Notes under the pieces: generated by a model
What the model saw: the letters and a program-made list of their open reading frames with translations, nothing else
Told to the model about the DNA's origin: nothing
Databases searched by the model: none
Source of the DNA: Pyrinomonadaceae bacterium
Lineage (GTDB): Bacteria > Acidobacteriota > Blastocatellia > Pyrinomonadales > Pyrinomonadaceae
Direction of reading: 5' to 3'
Length of the DNA stretch: 64,000 nucleotides
NCBI GenBank assembly: GCA_019694355.1
Contig: JAIBCB010000001.1
Coordinates: 1-64,000, forward strand
Shown here: in pieces, positions 34,367 to 43,932 of the stretch
Numbering within the stretch: the first letter of the stretch is position 1
Layout of the letters: every line of letters begins with the position of its first letter
Translations under genes and position numbers: made by a program

Positions 34367-37318
34367 ATGGACTACATAAAGAGAATAACCCTGCTTGGCG
34401 CCCTGCTGTTTCTGGCTGCGGGCGGAGCCTTCGCCCAGAAGGCGGCAAGCATAACCGGTCAAGTAGTTGACAGTCTTGGAGCGGTCGTCGTAGGTGCGAC
34501 CGTCACAGCAATAAATTCTGAAGGTAAGGAAAAGAAGGTCAATACCAACGAGCGTGGAGAATTCACGATCGCCGGGCTTGACGCGGGAACATATACGGTC
34601 AAGGCCGAAGCGGCCAACTTTGCTCCGTACGAAAATCCGGATGTGGTTCTCACGGGCGGCGAAAAGCAGCAGTTGATCGTGTCGATGACGGTTGCCGGCG
34701 TTGCGGAGAACGTGAACGTCAATCCTGACCAGGGTGTTTCGACCGAACCCGATAGCAACGCAAGTGCGACCGTGCTCAAGGGCAAGGATCTTGATGCCTT
34801 GCCGGATGATCCGGATGAACTTCAATCAGCTCTTCAGGCTTTGGCCGGTCCGGGATCAGGTCCTGACGGCGGCCAGATCTATATCGACGGTTTTACCGGC
34901 GGCAACCTTCCGCCGAAAGAGTCGATCCGAGAGATCCGCATCAACCAGAATCCATTTTCTGCCGAGTTCGATCATGTCGGATGGGGAAGGATCGAGATCC
35001 TTACGCGGCCGGGAACCGATCGTTTCCGCGGGAGCGCGTTCTTCAATTTCAATGATGCTCGCTTGAACTCGCGTAATCCATTTGCCGCGAATAGAGCACC
35101 GAGCCAGACACGATTCTTCGGCGGAAATATTTCCGGTCCGATCATCAAGAAGAAGGCCTCGTTCTTTGTTGATGTTTCAAACAGAGACATCGACAACAAT
35201 ACGATCGTCAACGCTGTCGTACTTGATCCGTCCTTTAATATCGTTAACTTCTCGCAGGACTATAAGGTTCCGACCCGACGCTTTTCGATCGGACCGAGAC
35301 TCGATTATGCGATCAACGATAAGAATACGCTGGTCGTCCGATATGATTACGATCGGTCTTCGAGCAAGAATCAGGGAATCGGCGGAACGTCGCTCGAATC
35401 GCGTCAATACAACTCGACGAGTTTCGGCCACGACTTCCGTATCACCGAGACGGCCATCCTGAATGCTACGACCGTCAATGAGACGCGCTTTCAATACTCA
35501 TTCGATAAGAGCGGCCAGAACGGTGACAATTCTGTTCCGACGGTCAACGTTTCATCGGCATTTACCGCAGGCGGTTCGCAGATCGGCGAGAGCTACAACC
35601 AGAGTCAGCGTTACGAGATCTCGAACAACACGACGACCGCTCTTGGCAAGAACATGGAGCACTCGGTCAAGTTCGGAATTCGGCTTCGCGGAACAAAGAT
35701 CGATAATCGTTCGGAGAATAATTACGGCGGAACATTCAGCTTCCTCGGATTTGTGGGTGCAAGCCCGTACGATCTGAATGGTGACGGTTTTGTGTCACCG
35801 ATCGAACAGTATCGTGCAAAACTTCTTGGTGCTGTCGGTGCACAGTATGACCCGACGCAATTCACGATGACGACCGGCAACCCGGTCGCAAAGGTCTCGC
35901 AGAGAGATCTGGGCGTCTTCGTTTCGGATGACTGGCGGGTTTCGCCAAAACTTCTCTTGAGCTTTGGCCTTCGATACGAAAATCAGACGAACATCAGCAG
36001 CGACTACAACTTTGCCCCGAGATTCGGATTCGCATGGTCGCCCGGTGCCGGCGGCAATAAGCCTGCGAAGACCGTTTTTCGCGGCGGTGCCGGTATCTTC
36101 TATGACCGCTTCAGCGAGAGCTATACGCTGCAGGCCCATAGATATGATGGGATCACGCAGTTGAACCTGCTCGTAAGTGCTAACGAAACCGATCCGACTC
36201 GGCAGGCCGCGGCTCTTGCATTGCTTGCGCAGCCGATCTTCAATCCGGACGGAACGGTGTCGAATGTTCTTACACCTTCCCAGATCTTGGCGGTCTTACC
36301 GGGATCGAGCACGACGCGCCTGGTCGCTTCGGACCTGAAGACGCCATATACGGCACAGGCAACGTTCGGTGTTGAACGGCAGCTTCCGTTCAAGACGACA
36401 CTGTCTGCGTTCTATATATTTTCGAAATCGTTCAATCAGCTTCGTTCGCGGAATATCAACGCCCCCGTTTGCCCGGACAATTTCAACTGTGCGTCGGCAC
36501 CTCGGCCTGATCCGACACTCGGCAACATTCAGCAGTATGAAGCGACCGGCAGATCCCAGGAGAATCAGATCCGGATCGGCTTTAGGAACAACTACTCATC
36601 GCGGTTCTCGCTTTTCGGTAACTATTCGCTCAACTTCTCTAAGAGCGATACCGACGGAGCCGGAAGCTCTCCCGCATACAGCTATAGCTTTGCGGGCGAG
36701 TGGGGCCGCAGCGGAGACGATGTTCGTCATCGATTCGTTATCGGCGGCAACATCGGTCTGCCCTGGGGTGTTTCGCTTAACCCGTTCATCTTTGCCTCGT
36801 CGGGCAGTCCGTTCAACATCACGACCGGATTCGACTCGAACGGTGACGGCTACATAACTGAACGGCCAACTTATGGTGCTTTGGCTTCGCGTTGTGCGGA
36901 ACTTGGTTTGCATTATGCCTTCTGCGACGTCGCAGGCAAGGATCCGAATGCGATCATTCCGCGAAACTATGGTCAGGGCCCGGGCAGCTTCTCGGTCAAC
37001 ATGCGCGTAAGCAAGAACTTTGGCTTTGGCAAGGTTGACGACAAGGGCGGCCAGGCCGGCCAAGGCGGCGGAATGATGGGTATGGGACGCGGCGGATTTT
37101 TCGGCGGCATGGGCGGCAGCCGCAAGCCGTACAATCTGAATGTCTCAGTGAACTTTTCAAATCTCTTGAATACCGTGAATCTTGGAAACCCGGTTTCAAG
37201 TCTCAGCTCAAGCCGATTCGGCCAATCGACCAGCACGTCAGGCGGATTCGGTAGATTCGGCGGTTCTGGTGGATCAGCAAACCGCCGAATCGAGCTTCAA
37301 GTCCGCTTTAGTTGGTAA
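34367..37318 (+). CDS. Oar-like TonB-dependent outer-membrane receptor
   Basis: The 983-residue product has a signal peptide (cleavage after AFAQ) and a carboxypeptidase-regulatory-like beta-sandwich (SITGQVVDSLGAVVVGATVT to about residue 105). A plug-like region follows (YIDGFTGGNLPPKESIREIR, FSAEFDHVGWGRIEILTRPG), then a long beta-barrel with ASFFVDVSNRD, FGIRLRGTKID, and other strands. It ends in the aromatic terminus VRFSW that suits insertion by the BAM machine. This is the large Oar/OmpA-related family abundant in Acidobacteriota; transported substrates are unknown. Near residues 900-925 a Gly/Met-rich insert is seen. A strong terminator follows. Confidence 0.9.
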   Translation: MDYIKRITLLGALLFLAAGGAFAQKAASITGQVVDSLGAVVVGATVTAINSEGKEKKVNTNERGEFTIAGLDAGTYTVKAEAANFAPYENPDVVLTGGEKQQLIVSMTVAGVAENVNVNPDQGVSTEPDSNASATVLKGKDLDALPDDPDELQSALQALAGPGSGPDGGQIYIDGFTGGNLPPKESIREIRINQNPFSAEFDHVGWGRIEILTRPGTDRFRGSAFFNFNDARLNSRNPFAANRAPSQTRFFGGNISGPIIKKKASFFVDVSNRDIDNNTIVNAVVLDPSFNIVNFSQDYKVPTRRFSIGPRLDYAINDKNTLVVRYDYDRSSSKNQGIGGTSLESRQYNSTSFGHDFRITETAILNATTVNETRFQYSFDKSGQNGDNSVPTVNVSSAFTAGGSQIGESYNQSQRYEISNNTTTALGKNMEHSVKFGIRLRGTKIDNRSENNYGGTFSFLGFVGASPYDLNGDGFVSPIEQYRAKLLGAVGAQYDPTQFTMTTGNPVAKVSQRDLGVFVSDDWRVSPKLLLSFGLRYENQTNISSDYNFAPRFGFAWSPGAGGNKPAKTVFRGGAGIFYDRFSESYTLQAHRYDGITQLNLLVSANETDPTRQAAALALLAQPIFNPDGTVSNVLTPSQILAVLPGSSTTRLVASDLKTPYTAQATFGVERQLPFKTTLSAFYIFSKSFNQLRSRNINAPVCPDNFNCASAPRPDPTLGNIQQYEATGRSQENQIRIGFRNNYSSRFSLFGNYSLNFSKSDTDGAGSSPAYSYSFAGEWGRSGDDVRHRFVIGGNIGLPWGVSLNPFIFASSGSPFNITTGFDSNGDGYITERPTYGALASRCAELGLHYAFCDVAGKDPNAIIPRNYGQGPGSFSVNMRVSKNFGFGKVDDKGGQAGQGGGMMGMGRGGFFGGMGGSRKPYNLNVSVNFSNLLNTVNLGNPVSSLSSSRFGQSTSTSGGFGRFGGSGGSANRRIELQVRFSW

Positions 37319-37356
37319 AAAGCGGACGACTCTCCTCGGTTAGCGAGCCGAAACTA

Positions 37357-37390
37357 GGGCGGGCACCCTTCTGGGTCCCGCCCGTTTTTT
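37357..37390 (+). terminator. Rho-independent terminator after the Oar-like gene
   Basis: GGGCGGG (37357-37363) pairs with CCCGCCC (37377-37383), extended by CACCC/GGGT, around a TTCT loop. The T-run GTTTTTTATT follows. It lies 39 bases after the stop. Confidence 0.93.
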
Positions 37391-37475
37391 ATTGAATGTG
37401 GTTCTGAATAGAAGATGGCTGGATTGCCCTCAGCAGCCGTCCCGAAAGTTTGAGGATCAGGAGGCCATGGAATCG

Positions 37476-38432
37476 TTAGCGAGCGAACCGGCTGCTTTGC
37501 CACCATTCAACGGTCTTTCGAAGGCCTTCTTCAAGCCCAACGAGGTTTTTGTAGCCGATCGTTCTAACAGCCAGTGAATTGTCGGCCTGCGAATGCTTTA
37601 CGTCGCCGGTTCGGGCCTCTAAATACTCGGCATCCACCTCTTTGCCGACGATCTTCTTGAGAGCTGACAGTAAGTCGTTGAGTGAGATCCTTTCGCCGTT
37701 GGCGGCGTTCATAACAAGCCCCGGAGCATCGGCAGAGTTAGCAGCCCTAATGTTTGCATCGACAACGTTGTCGATGAACGTGAAATCGCGAGACTGTTCG
37801 CCATCGCCATAAATGACCGGTCGGGAATCGGTCATTAGAGCGTCAATAAACCGCGAAATAACGCCCGAATAGGCTGACGAAGGGTTCTGCCTAGGCCCGA
37901 AGACATTGAAGTACCTTAAAGACACCGTTTCGAGGCCGTAAACGCGATAGAAAGCCGATGCATAGTACTCGCCCGCAAGTTTAGCGACCGCGTACGGTGA
38001 CATAGGAGCCGGAGCCATCGTTTCCGCTTTCGGAAGCGTCGGTTGGTCGCCGTATGCCGAACTCGAGGCAGCATACACAAAACGCCTTACGCCGGCGTCC
38101 TTTGCTGCGAGCAGCAGGTTAAACGTGCCGTCAACGCAAGCCTTATGCGTCGAGACTGGGTCTTCGACGGAGCGTGGAACGCTTGGCAAGGCTGCTTGAT
38201 GAAATACCATCTCTACGCCATCGATCGCCGAGGCGACTACCGCCGGGTCAGCGACATCACCCTCTACGAGATCGAAGTCACCTGATATCTCATCTAGGTT
38301 CTCTCGAAATCCCGTAGAGAAGTTATCGAGAATGCGCACACGTGCACCTTCTTTGAGCAGGCGGTCAGAAAGATTGGAGCCGATGAATCCGGCTCCGCCT
38401 GTAACAAGAACTGTCGGTGTATCGTTCGACAT
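37476..38432 (-). CDS. NAD-dependent sugar-nucleotide epimerase/dehydratase
   Basis: The 318-residue extended SDR enzyme has the NAD-binding motif TGGAGFIGSNL near residue 11, NFSTG, AALPSVPRSVEDP, the SSSAYG and YAVAK catalytic residues (Ser in ASSSAYG, Tyr149-region YAVAKLAGE), and RYFNVFGPRQ. The sequence is closest in feel to WbpP/UDP-N-acetylglucosamine or UDP-glucuronate C4-epimerases. With the UDP-glucose dehydrogenase 17 bases upstream it forms a pair that makes UDP-sugar acids for capsule, lipopolysaccharide or exopolysaccharide. Confidence 0.88.
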   Translation of the reverse strand: MSNDTPTVLVTGGAGFIGSNLSDRLLKEGARVRILDNFSTGFRENLDEISGDFDLVEGDVADPAVVASAIDGVEMVFHQAALPSVPRSVEDPVSTHKACVDGTFNLLLAAKDAGVRRFVYAASSSAYGDQPTLPKAETMAPAPMSPYAVAKLAGEYYASAFYRVYGLETVSLRYFNVFGPRQNPSSAYSGVISRFIDALMTDSRPVIYGDGEQSRDFTFIDNVVDANIRAANSADAPGLVMNAANGERISLNDLLSALKKIVGKEVDAEYLEARTGDVKHSQADNSLAVRTIGYKNLVGLEEGLRKTVEWWQSSRFAR

Positions 38433-38449
38433 AGAGATCCTGAGTTGGT

Positions 38450-39748
38450 TTAGCGGCCGACGCCTACGTATTCAAATCCGGCGGCACGCATCGCTGCCGG
38501 TTCGTAGATATTGCGAAGATCCGCGATCTTCGGCGATCGAAGCAGATCCTTGACCTTTTGAAGGTTGAGGGCGCGGAACTGATTCCATTCAGTGACGATC
38601 ACTAAGGCATCGGCTCCCTCAATAGCGGAGTATTCATCAGCCGCGTAGTCAATGTCAGGAAGGACATGTTTTGCTTCGTCCATCGCGACCGGATCGAAGG
38701 CTCTGACGGCCGCTCCTTTCTCGATCATCTTTTTGATGATGTCGGTCGCCGGTGACTCGCGCATATCGTCGGTCTCAGGCTTGAATGAAAGGCCCAGCAC
38801 TGCGATCTGTTTGCCGCCCAGGTCGCCAACAAGCTTCTCGATCTTCGCAAGCATCGCATCACGCTGACGTTCGTTTGCATCAATGACGGCATCGACGATA
38901 CGCGTTTCAACCCCAAAATCATCCGCAACGGTCGTCAAAGCCCGCGTGTCCTTCGGGAAGCACGAACCTCCATATCCCGGGCCGGGGTGCAGGAACTTGC
39001 GGCCGATCCGATTGTCCATTCCCATTCCGCGAGCGACGTCGTGGACGTCGCAGCCGATCGCATCGCAAAGGTTTGCGATCTCATTGATGAAAGTGATCTT
39101 GGTCGCGAGAAAGGCATTGGCCGCGTATTTGGTCAATTCAGCGGCTTCAAGAGAGGTGACGACTATCGGCGTTTCGATCAAATAAAGCGGGCGATAAAGC
39201 TCCTTCATGACCTCGACCGCACGTTCCTGGTTGCTGCCGATGACGACACGGTCCGGCCGCATAAAGTCTTCGATCGCCGCTCCTTCACGAAGGAATTCGG
39301 GGTTTGATGCGACGCCGAACTCTGTGCCCTCGGGCGAGTTCTCTATGACAAATTTGCGAAGCCACTCGCCGGTACCCACGGGAACGGTGGATTTTGTAAC
39401 GAGCACCTTGTATCCGTTCAACGCCTCGGCGACACTTTTGGCGGCCGAGCGATAATAACTCATATCCGGCGTGCCGTCAGGCTGCGGCGGAGTTCCAACC
39501 GCCAGAAAAACGACAAGCGAACGCTCAACGGCAGTTTTGATATCTGTCGTGAAATGAAGCCGACCCGCTTTTGCGTTTTCTTTAACAAGGATGTCGAGGC
39601 CAGGCTCGTAGATCGGAATAACTCCGTTGTTCAAGCCATCGATCTTTGCCTGGTCAACATCAACACACGTAACGTCGATGCCGAACTCGGCAAAGCACGC
39701 TCCTGAAACAAGCCCAACGTATCCGGTACCAATTACTGCGATCTGCAT
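38450..39748 (-). CDS. ugd: UDP-glucose 6-dehydrogenase
   Basis: The 432-residue enzyme oxidises UDP-glucose (or a related UDP-sugar) twice to the uronate. It has the N-terminal Rossmann motif GTGYVGLVSGACFAEFG, the TKSTVPVGTG and EFLREGAAIEDFMRPDRVVIG segments, the catalytic cysteine in GPGYGGSCFPKDTRAL near residue 260, and the C-terminal LGLSFKPETDDMRESPA. Length is usual. The next gene down the strand is an epimerase. Confidence 0.95.
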   Translation of the reverse strand: MQIAVIGTGYVGLVSGACFAEFGIDVTCVDVDQAKIDGLNNGVIPIYEPGLDILVKENAKAGRLHFTTDIKTAVERSLVVFLAVGTPPQPDGTPDMSYYRSAAKSVAEALNGYKVLVTKSTVPVGTGEWLRKFVIENSPEGTEFGVASNPEFLREGAAIEDFMRPDRVVIGSNQERAVEVMKELYRPLYLIETPIVVTSLEAAELTKYAANAFLATKITFINEIANLCDAIGCDVHDVARGMGMDNRIGRKFLHPGPGYGGSCFPKDTRALTTVADDFGVETRIVDAVIDANERQRDAMLAKIEKLVGDLGGKQIAVLGLSFKPETDDMRESPATDIIKKMIEKGAAVRAFDPVAMDEAKHVLPDIDYAADEYSAIEGADALVIVTEWNQFRALNLQKVKDLLRSPKIADLRNIYEPAAMRAAGFEYVGVGR

Positions 39749-39876
39749 ATAAAACGAGAAAATATAAGGCTTAAGAATATAAAATCTGAAAAAGAATAAT
39801 CAAATTCGGGGCAAAAGTTTGCGGGCCACGTCGTTTGGACATGACCCGCATTCAAAGAAGCAAACTCTGGGAACGA

Positions 39877-40584
39877 TTATGCGGTCGGGCTAACGATCAC
39901 CGTGCCGCCACCGATCTCTGTGTCATGATTTCGCGAACCGAAGAAGATCGCTGCACCTGCGACACCGCCGGCAACAACTAACAGCCACGGCCATCCAGCG
40001 ATCGCGGTCGGCGGAGCCGATCCGGGACGCAGACACGGCTTGCAGCCGGCCTGCTCGAGGTTGCCTGCGATCGCGGACGAACCAGCAGCAACCTGCTTGT
40101 CGTTCGTGCCTTCGCGCATCGTTACAACACCGGAAGTGGTGTCAATGTGAACGTGCGAGCATTCGACTTCGAGTGCGAAATTGTTCGCTTGGCTCGAATC
40201 TGCGATGAAGGTCGCGGACTTAGTGGCCATCGTCGTTGCAACGCCAGCGGCGTTGGCGACCCGAACCTTTCCGGCCGAAACCGTACCGACGATCGTGCCG
40301 TCGCTAAAGGTCAAAGAAAGTGTCGTGTCCGCCTGAAGCTCGACGCGTCCGGTCTTGCCTAAATTGATCGTCGCACTCGACGCAGGGCCGGTAACGATCG
40401 TGCTGCCCGACACGATGGTCGAGTTCGAGACTGCGGTCTGTCCGTTGACGGTGACCTGGCCGGATACTGTGATCTCAGCTGCGGTGCCAGCAGGCATTGC
40501 AAAGGCGACCATGGAGTAAACGCACCATACGGCAGCGAGAGTAAAAGCTGTAGTTAGTTTTTTAAAGTTATTTATACCGATCAT
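39877..40584 (-). CDS. Secreted FecR-like protein with C-terminal anchor
   Basis: The ATG at 40584 follows a strong AGGAGGAATAG. The 235-residue product has an N-terminal signal or anchor (KKLTTAFTLAAVWCVYSMVA). A FecR-like beta domain follows (ITVSGQVTVNGQTAVSNSTI, VELQADTTLSLTF, VSAGKVRV), then a Cys-containing segment (CKPCLRPG) and a C-terminal hydrophobic anchor (WPWLLVVAGGVAGAAIFF) with a short Gly/Thr tail. It is paralogous to the next gene, with shared NGQTAxS, GSTIVT and Glu/Ala-rich strands. There is no sigma/FecI or receptor partner next to it, so it is probably a surface structural or sensory protein and not a classical FecR. Confidence 0.72.
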   Translation of the reverse strand: MIGINNFKKLTTAFTLAAVWCVYSMVAFAMPAGTAAEITVSGQVTVNGQTAVSNSTIVSGSTIVTGPASSATINLGKTGRVELQADTTLSLTFSDGTIVGTVSAGKVRVANAAGVATTMATKSATFIADSSQANNFALEVECSHVHIDTTSGVVTMREGTNDKQVAAGSSAIAGNLEQAGCKPCLRPGSAPPTAIAGWPWLLVVAGGVAGAAIFFGSRNHDTEIGGGTVIVSPTA

Positions 40585-40597
40585 TTGTCTATTCCTC

Positions 40598-41191
40598 CTA
40601 TACGCCGCCGCTCGTTGTCGGAGGACCGGGAACGACCGTGCCGCCGCTGCCAAAGTTGGAGTCACTGCCCATCACAGCCGTGCCGACAAGGGCCACTGCG
40701 GCTGCTCCTAAAATCACGCCAAACCAGATCCAACCAGAACCGCCTTTCTTCTTCGAATTCGAATCCTGGCTGGTGGTCGTAGCGGTCTCACCTGCATTGA
40801 TGTTGACGACGCCGTTCGGGGTCGTAACTGCGATCGGTTGAGCGGAGCTGACAACGGTCAAGGCACCTGAGCTCAAGTTTGCAGTAAGTGTTGAACCGTC
40901 AAAGCTCACGACGGCGGTCGAGTTCGGAGCAAATTTGATGCTTCCTGCAGCTCCACAGCTGAGAATCGCCGAAGCCGTTTCGGAAGTTACGATCGTGCTG
41001 CCCGAGAAAATTGTTCGGCCAGAAAGTGCCGTCTGTCCATCCACCGTCACAATGGCGTCATCTGAACCGGACACCAGAAGCTCCCCGGAAGCTTTCGGCG
41101 TTCCCGCCAAAGCAACCATTGAGTAAGTCGCGAATATCGCGACCATCGAGCACGTTGAGAGTGCTCTTCGAATCCACAGTTTGCTGTTCAT
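40598..41191 (-). CDS. Secreted FecR-like protein with C-terminal anchor (paralog)
   Basis: The ATG at 41191 follows AGGAGAAAT. The 197-residue product has a signal segment (CSMVAIFATYSMVALA), a FecR-like beta domain (ELLVSGSDDAIVTVDGQTAL, TIFSGSTIVTSETASAIL, SIKFAPNSTAVVSFDGSTL) and a Ser/Lys patch. A hydrophobic anchor near residues 150-170 (WIWFGVILGAAAVALVG) precedes a tail rich in Gly, Ser and Pro. The stop is 13 bases before the start of the paralog, so both are one operon that arose by duplication. Confidence 0.72.
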   Translation of the reverse strand: MNSKLWIRRALSTCSMVAIFATYSMVALAGTPKASGELLVSGSDDAIVTVDGQTALSGRTIFSGSTIVTSETASAILSCGAAGSIKFAPNSTAVVSFDGSTLTANLSSGALTVVSSAQPIAVTTPNGVVNINAGETATTTSQDSNSKKKGGSGWIWFGVILGAAAVALVGTAVMGSDSNFGSGGTVVPGPPTTSGGV

Positions 41192-41557
41192 ATTTCTCCT
41201 CTTTGTATCGCCCAAGTCAGTAAGGTCAAAAAAATCAAGCCATTCAATCTTTTACACGAAGTCTCGCGGGATGTCAATGAAAACCCCTGCTTCCCGGAAA
41301 AGCTGAAAAACCGAATCTAATACGCTCAACAATAAAACTTCTAAGCTGAGATTTGATAGACATTTATACCACAAAAACGTGCGCATTCAAATATCAAAAC
41401 AAAAGAATTTTCGAAAACCTAGAGTGAAGGGGGCACATATCGCCCGAACGCGGACGAAAACGCGGTTTTTATAGTCCATTTGTTGCCCAAAGCAGGACAA
41501 TTTGGTCTAATTGCCTCGTCACCCCAAAATGAAGGTTCTTTGGAGAATTGATATCGG
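41192..41557. other. AT-rich divergent intergenic region
   Basis: This 366-base stretch separates the FecR-like pair (leftward) from the binding-protein gene (rightward) and must contain both promoters. It is clearly more AT-rich than the coding DNA. I see no convincing sigma-70 pair, no terminator and no gene; a short leftward frame at 41419-41664 has no gene character. Confidence 0.5.
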
Positions 41558-42601
41558 ATGAAAACTCTACTATTTGCGGCCTTGTTTGCAGCTGCCACGA
41601 TCTCGCTTTCCTGCGGCGGTGGAGCAAAAGACACTCGCCTAAAGATCGGCTTTGCAATGGACACGCTTCGAGAAGAGCGTTGGCAGCGGGATCACGACGC
41701 CTTCAAGGCGGCGTGCGAAAAGATGAATGTTAACTGCATCATTACCGTTGCAGATACAAGTGCCGAAAAGCAGGCGAATGATGTTGATAACTTACTTACG
41801 CAGGGCATCGACGCACTTGTGATCGCTCCGCACGATGCTACCCAAGCAGCCACGATGGTCGATAAGGCGAAGGCTCAAGGCGTTCCAGTGATCAGTTACG
41901 ATAGATTGATCAATTCAGACAAGATCGATGCGTATATTTCGCATCAGGTGCCCGTTATCGGCCAGAAGATCGCGGAATACGCCCTTCAGCATGCTCCGAA
42001 AGGGAACTATGTGATGGTTTATGGGGCCAACACGGACAATAACGCCCACATTATGAAAAAGTCCGAGCTCGCGGTCCTGCAGCCGTCGATCGACAAAGGG
42101 GACATCAAGATCGTTGCAGACCAATTTATCGATAACTGGGCTCCGGATGAGGCGCTGAAGTTTGCGGAGAACGCCCTTACCTCGAACAATGACAACGTTC
42201 AGGCCATGGTCGTTTCTAACGACGGAATGGCCGGCGGCGTGATCGAAGCCCTTTCAAATCGAAATCTGGCAGGAAAAGTGATCGTTACCGGACAAGATGC
42301 GGGCATTGCGGCACTTCAAAATATTGCCGAGGGCAAGCAGTCGATGACCGTCTATAAGCCAATAATTCCGCTTGCGACCAAAGCTCTTGAAGCAGCGGTA
42401 AAGCTCGCAAAGAAAGAGCCGCTCACCGATACAAAACCGTTCATGAATGACGCTATCAAGAAGGAAGTGCCGGCGATCCTGCTTGAGGTGATATCCGTCG
42501 ATAAGAATAATCTGATGGACACGGTCATTAAGGACGGCTATGCGAAGTACGAAGATGTTTATAAGAATGTGCCGGAGGCCGATCGCCCGAAAAGGCCATA
42601 A
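41558..42601 (+). CDS. Xylose-type sugar ABC substrate-binding lipoprotein
   Basis: The 347-residue product has a lipobox (LSCGG, Cys about 19) and the periplasmic binding protein type I fold. It shows KIGFAMDTLREERWQRDHD, the ADTSAEKQANDVDNLLTQG segment, VDKAKAQGVPVISYDRLI, the hinge region NAHIMKKSELAVLQP and TGQDAGIAALQNIAEGKQSM. These match XylF-like D-xylose binders. No permease or ATPase gene follows; a ROK kinase does, 6 bases later. The protein may work with a transporter elsewhere or in sensing. Confidence 0.88.
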   Translation: MKTLLFAALFAAATISLSCGGGAKDTRLKIGFAMDTLREERWQRDHDAFKAACEKMNVNCIITVADTSAEKQANDVDNLLTQGIDALVIAPHDATQAATMVDKAKAQGVPVISYDRLINSDKIDAYISHQVPVIGQKIAEYALQHAPKGNYVMVYGANTDNNAHIMKKSELAVLQPSIDKGDIKIVADQFIDNWAPDEALKFAENALTSNNDNVQAMVVSNDGMAGGVIEALSNRNLAGKVIVTGQDAGIAALQNIAEGKQSMTVYKPIIPLATKALEAAVKLAKKEPLTDTKPFMNDAIKKEVPAILLEVISVDKNNLMDTVIKDGYAKYEDVYKNVPEADRPKRP

Positions 42602-42607
42602 TCCCAA

Positions 42608-43519
42608 ATGAACGAAAAAGTTGCTCTCGCGCTTGATCTTGGCGGGACGAACGTGAGGGTCGTTGCGGTGACGGAAAGCGGCAAGATCCTTTCGCGTCAA
42701 CATTCACCTACCGGCGATTCATCATCTGACGGAATATACGATGAGATCGCACGGTTGGCCGAGCTATGTCGTGTAGAAGCCGGCGTTTCCGAGTTTGTTG
42801 CCTTTGGAGCTGCGGTGCCGACGACCACCATTGGCGATGACGGCGTTCTCGCCCATCTGCCAAATATTCCTCAGCTTGAGGGGACGAATATCAAACAGGA
42901 ACTCGGCCACCGAACCAACACTCAGGTTGTCGCGGTCAACGACGCTTCTGCGGCGACGCTCGGTGAGTATTGGCTTGGAGCCTCGAAAGGATCAAAGAAT
43001 GCGGTTGGAATAACGCTTGGAACCGGTGTCGGGGGAGGTTTGATCGTCGATCAACGCCTCTATGTCGGCACTGGCGGAGGAGCGGGCGAGATCGGGCATA
43101 TCAGGCTCGTGCCCGGCGGGAGGCCATGCGGCTGCGGCGGTAAAGGCTGTCTTGAGCAGTATTGTTCGGCGACCGCGATCACACGCTCCGCTCGCGAGGG
43201 CGGAATGTCTGCCGCGACCGCGGAAGCCGTATTTGAGCTGGCTGAATCTGGAGACGCGGCCGCTAGAGCGATCTTTTCTGAGATGGGGAGCTATCTTGGA
43301 CTTGGCCTTTCGATAGTTAATAATCTGCTTTCGCCAGATGTTATAGTTATCGGCGGGGGCGTTGCGAGTGGTTGGGAGCAATTTTTTCCGGCCACAATGG
43401 CCTCTCTCTATGAAAACTCGCTGCCAGACCGTCGAAGTCGTGTTAAAATAGTTCGAGCTCTGCTAGGCGATGACGCCGGTGTTCTCGGGGCCGCAAAATA
43501 CACTTTTCAACAGCTTTAA
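42608..43519 (+). CDS. ROK family sugar kinase (glucokinase-like)
   Basis: The 303-residue enzyme has the phosphate loop LDLGGTNVRVV, the AAVPTTTIG segment, NDASAATLGEYWLGAS, the GTGVGGGLIVDQRLYVGTGG loop and GAGEIGHIRL. The zinc-site motif CGCGGKGCLEQYCS marks the ROK family. It phosphorylates a hexose, probably glucose, N-acetylhexosamine or fructose; exact substrate cannot be fixed from sequence. With the preceding binding protein it suggests uptake and phosphorylation of a sugar. Confidence 0.92.
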   Translation: MNEKVALALDLGGTNVRVVAVTESGKILSRQHSPTGDSSSDGIYDEIARLAELCRVEAGVSEFVAFGAAVPTTTIGDDGVLAHLPNIPQLEGTNIKQELGHRTNTQVVAVNDASAATLGEYWLGASKGSKNAVGITLGTGVGGGLIVDQRLYVGTGGGAGEIGHIRLVPGGRPCGCGGKGCLEQYCSATAITRSAREGGMSAATAEAVFELAESGDAAARAIFSEMGSYLGLGLSIVNNLLSPDVIVIGGGVASGWEQFFPATMASLYENSLPDRRSRVKIVRALLGDDAGVLGAAKYTFQQL

Positions 43520-43530
43520 TTTAGGTCGAT

Positions 43531-43932
43531 ATGGATCCTTATCACAAGATGCTGCAAAAGCTATATGAAGTCACCAAAGGCCGTGAGGGCGTTGATGTCG
43601 ACTTTGTTGATCTGACGAAGAAGGCCGGCTACTTCCCAAGCATTGACAGCATCGTCACGCAAATGAAGAAGGAAGGTTGGGTGACCGAGTCCCGCACGAA
43701 TATCCTTCGTATCACTCATTGGGGCGTTGCTGAGGCCAAAAAGGTCGGGGCAAACGGACCGAGTTCTTCTAAGCAGATCGAAAAGGAGGCCCGCAAGCTT
43801 TTGGCGGAGACCAGGGAATTTGCCGTCATCGTCGAAGAACTCCTCGCTGATCCCGGCGATGACAAGCTTGAGGCTGTTTCAACAAAATTTTCCGCTGTTT
43901 CTAAGGCCCTTGATGCTCTAAAGAAGGCATAA
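43531..43932 (+). CDS. Small winged-helix-like protein of unknown function
   Basis: The 133-residue product has a predicted helix-turn-helix or winged-helix look (LTKKAGYFPSIDSIVTQMKK, EGWVTESRTNILRITHWGVAEAKK) followed by a long helical segment rich in Lys, Glu and Ala, which could be a coiled coil. No family is recognised. It follows the ROK kinase by 11 bases and is probably in its transcript. DNA binding is a guess. Confidence 0.6.
   Translation: MDPYHKMLQKLYEVTKGREGVDVDFVDLTKKAGYFPSIDSIVTQMKKEGWVTESRTNILRITHWGVAEAKKVGANGPSSSKQIEKEARKLLAETREFAVIVEELLADPGDDKLEAVSTKFSAVSKALDALKKA

Noticed and set aside
41419..41664. Leftward 81-residue frame in the divergent spacer
   Set aside because: Overlaps the signal peptide region of the binding protein gene; no ribosome site and no family.
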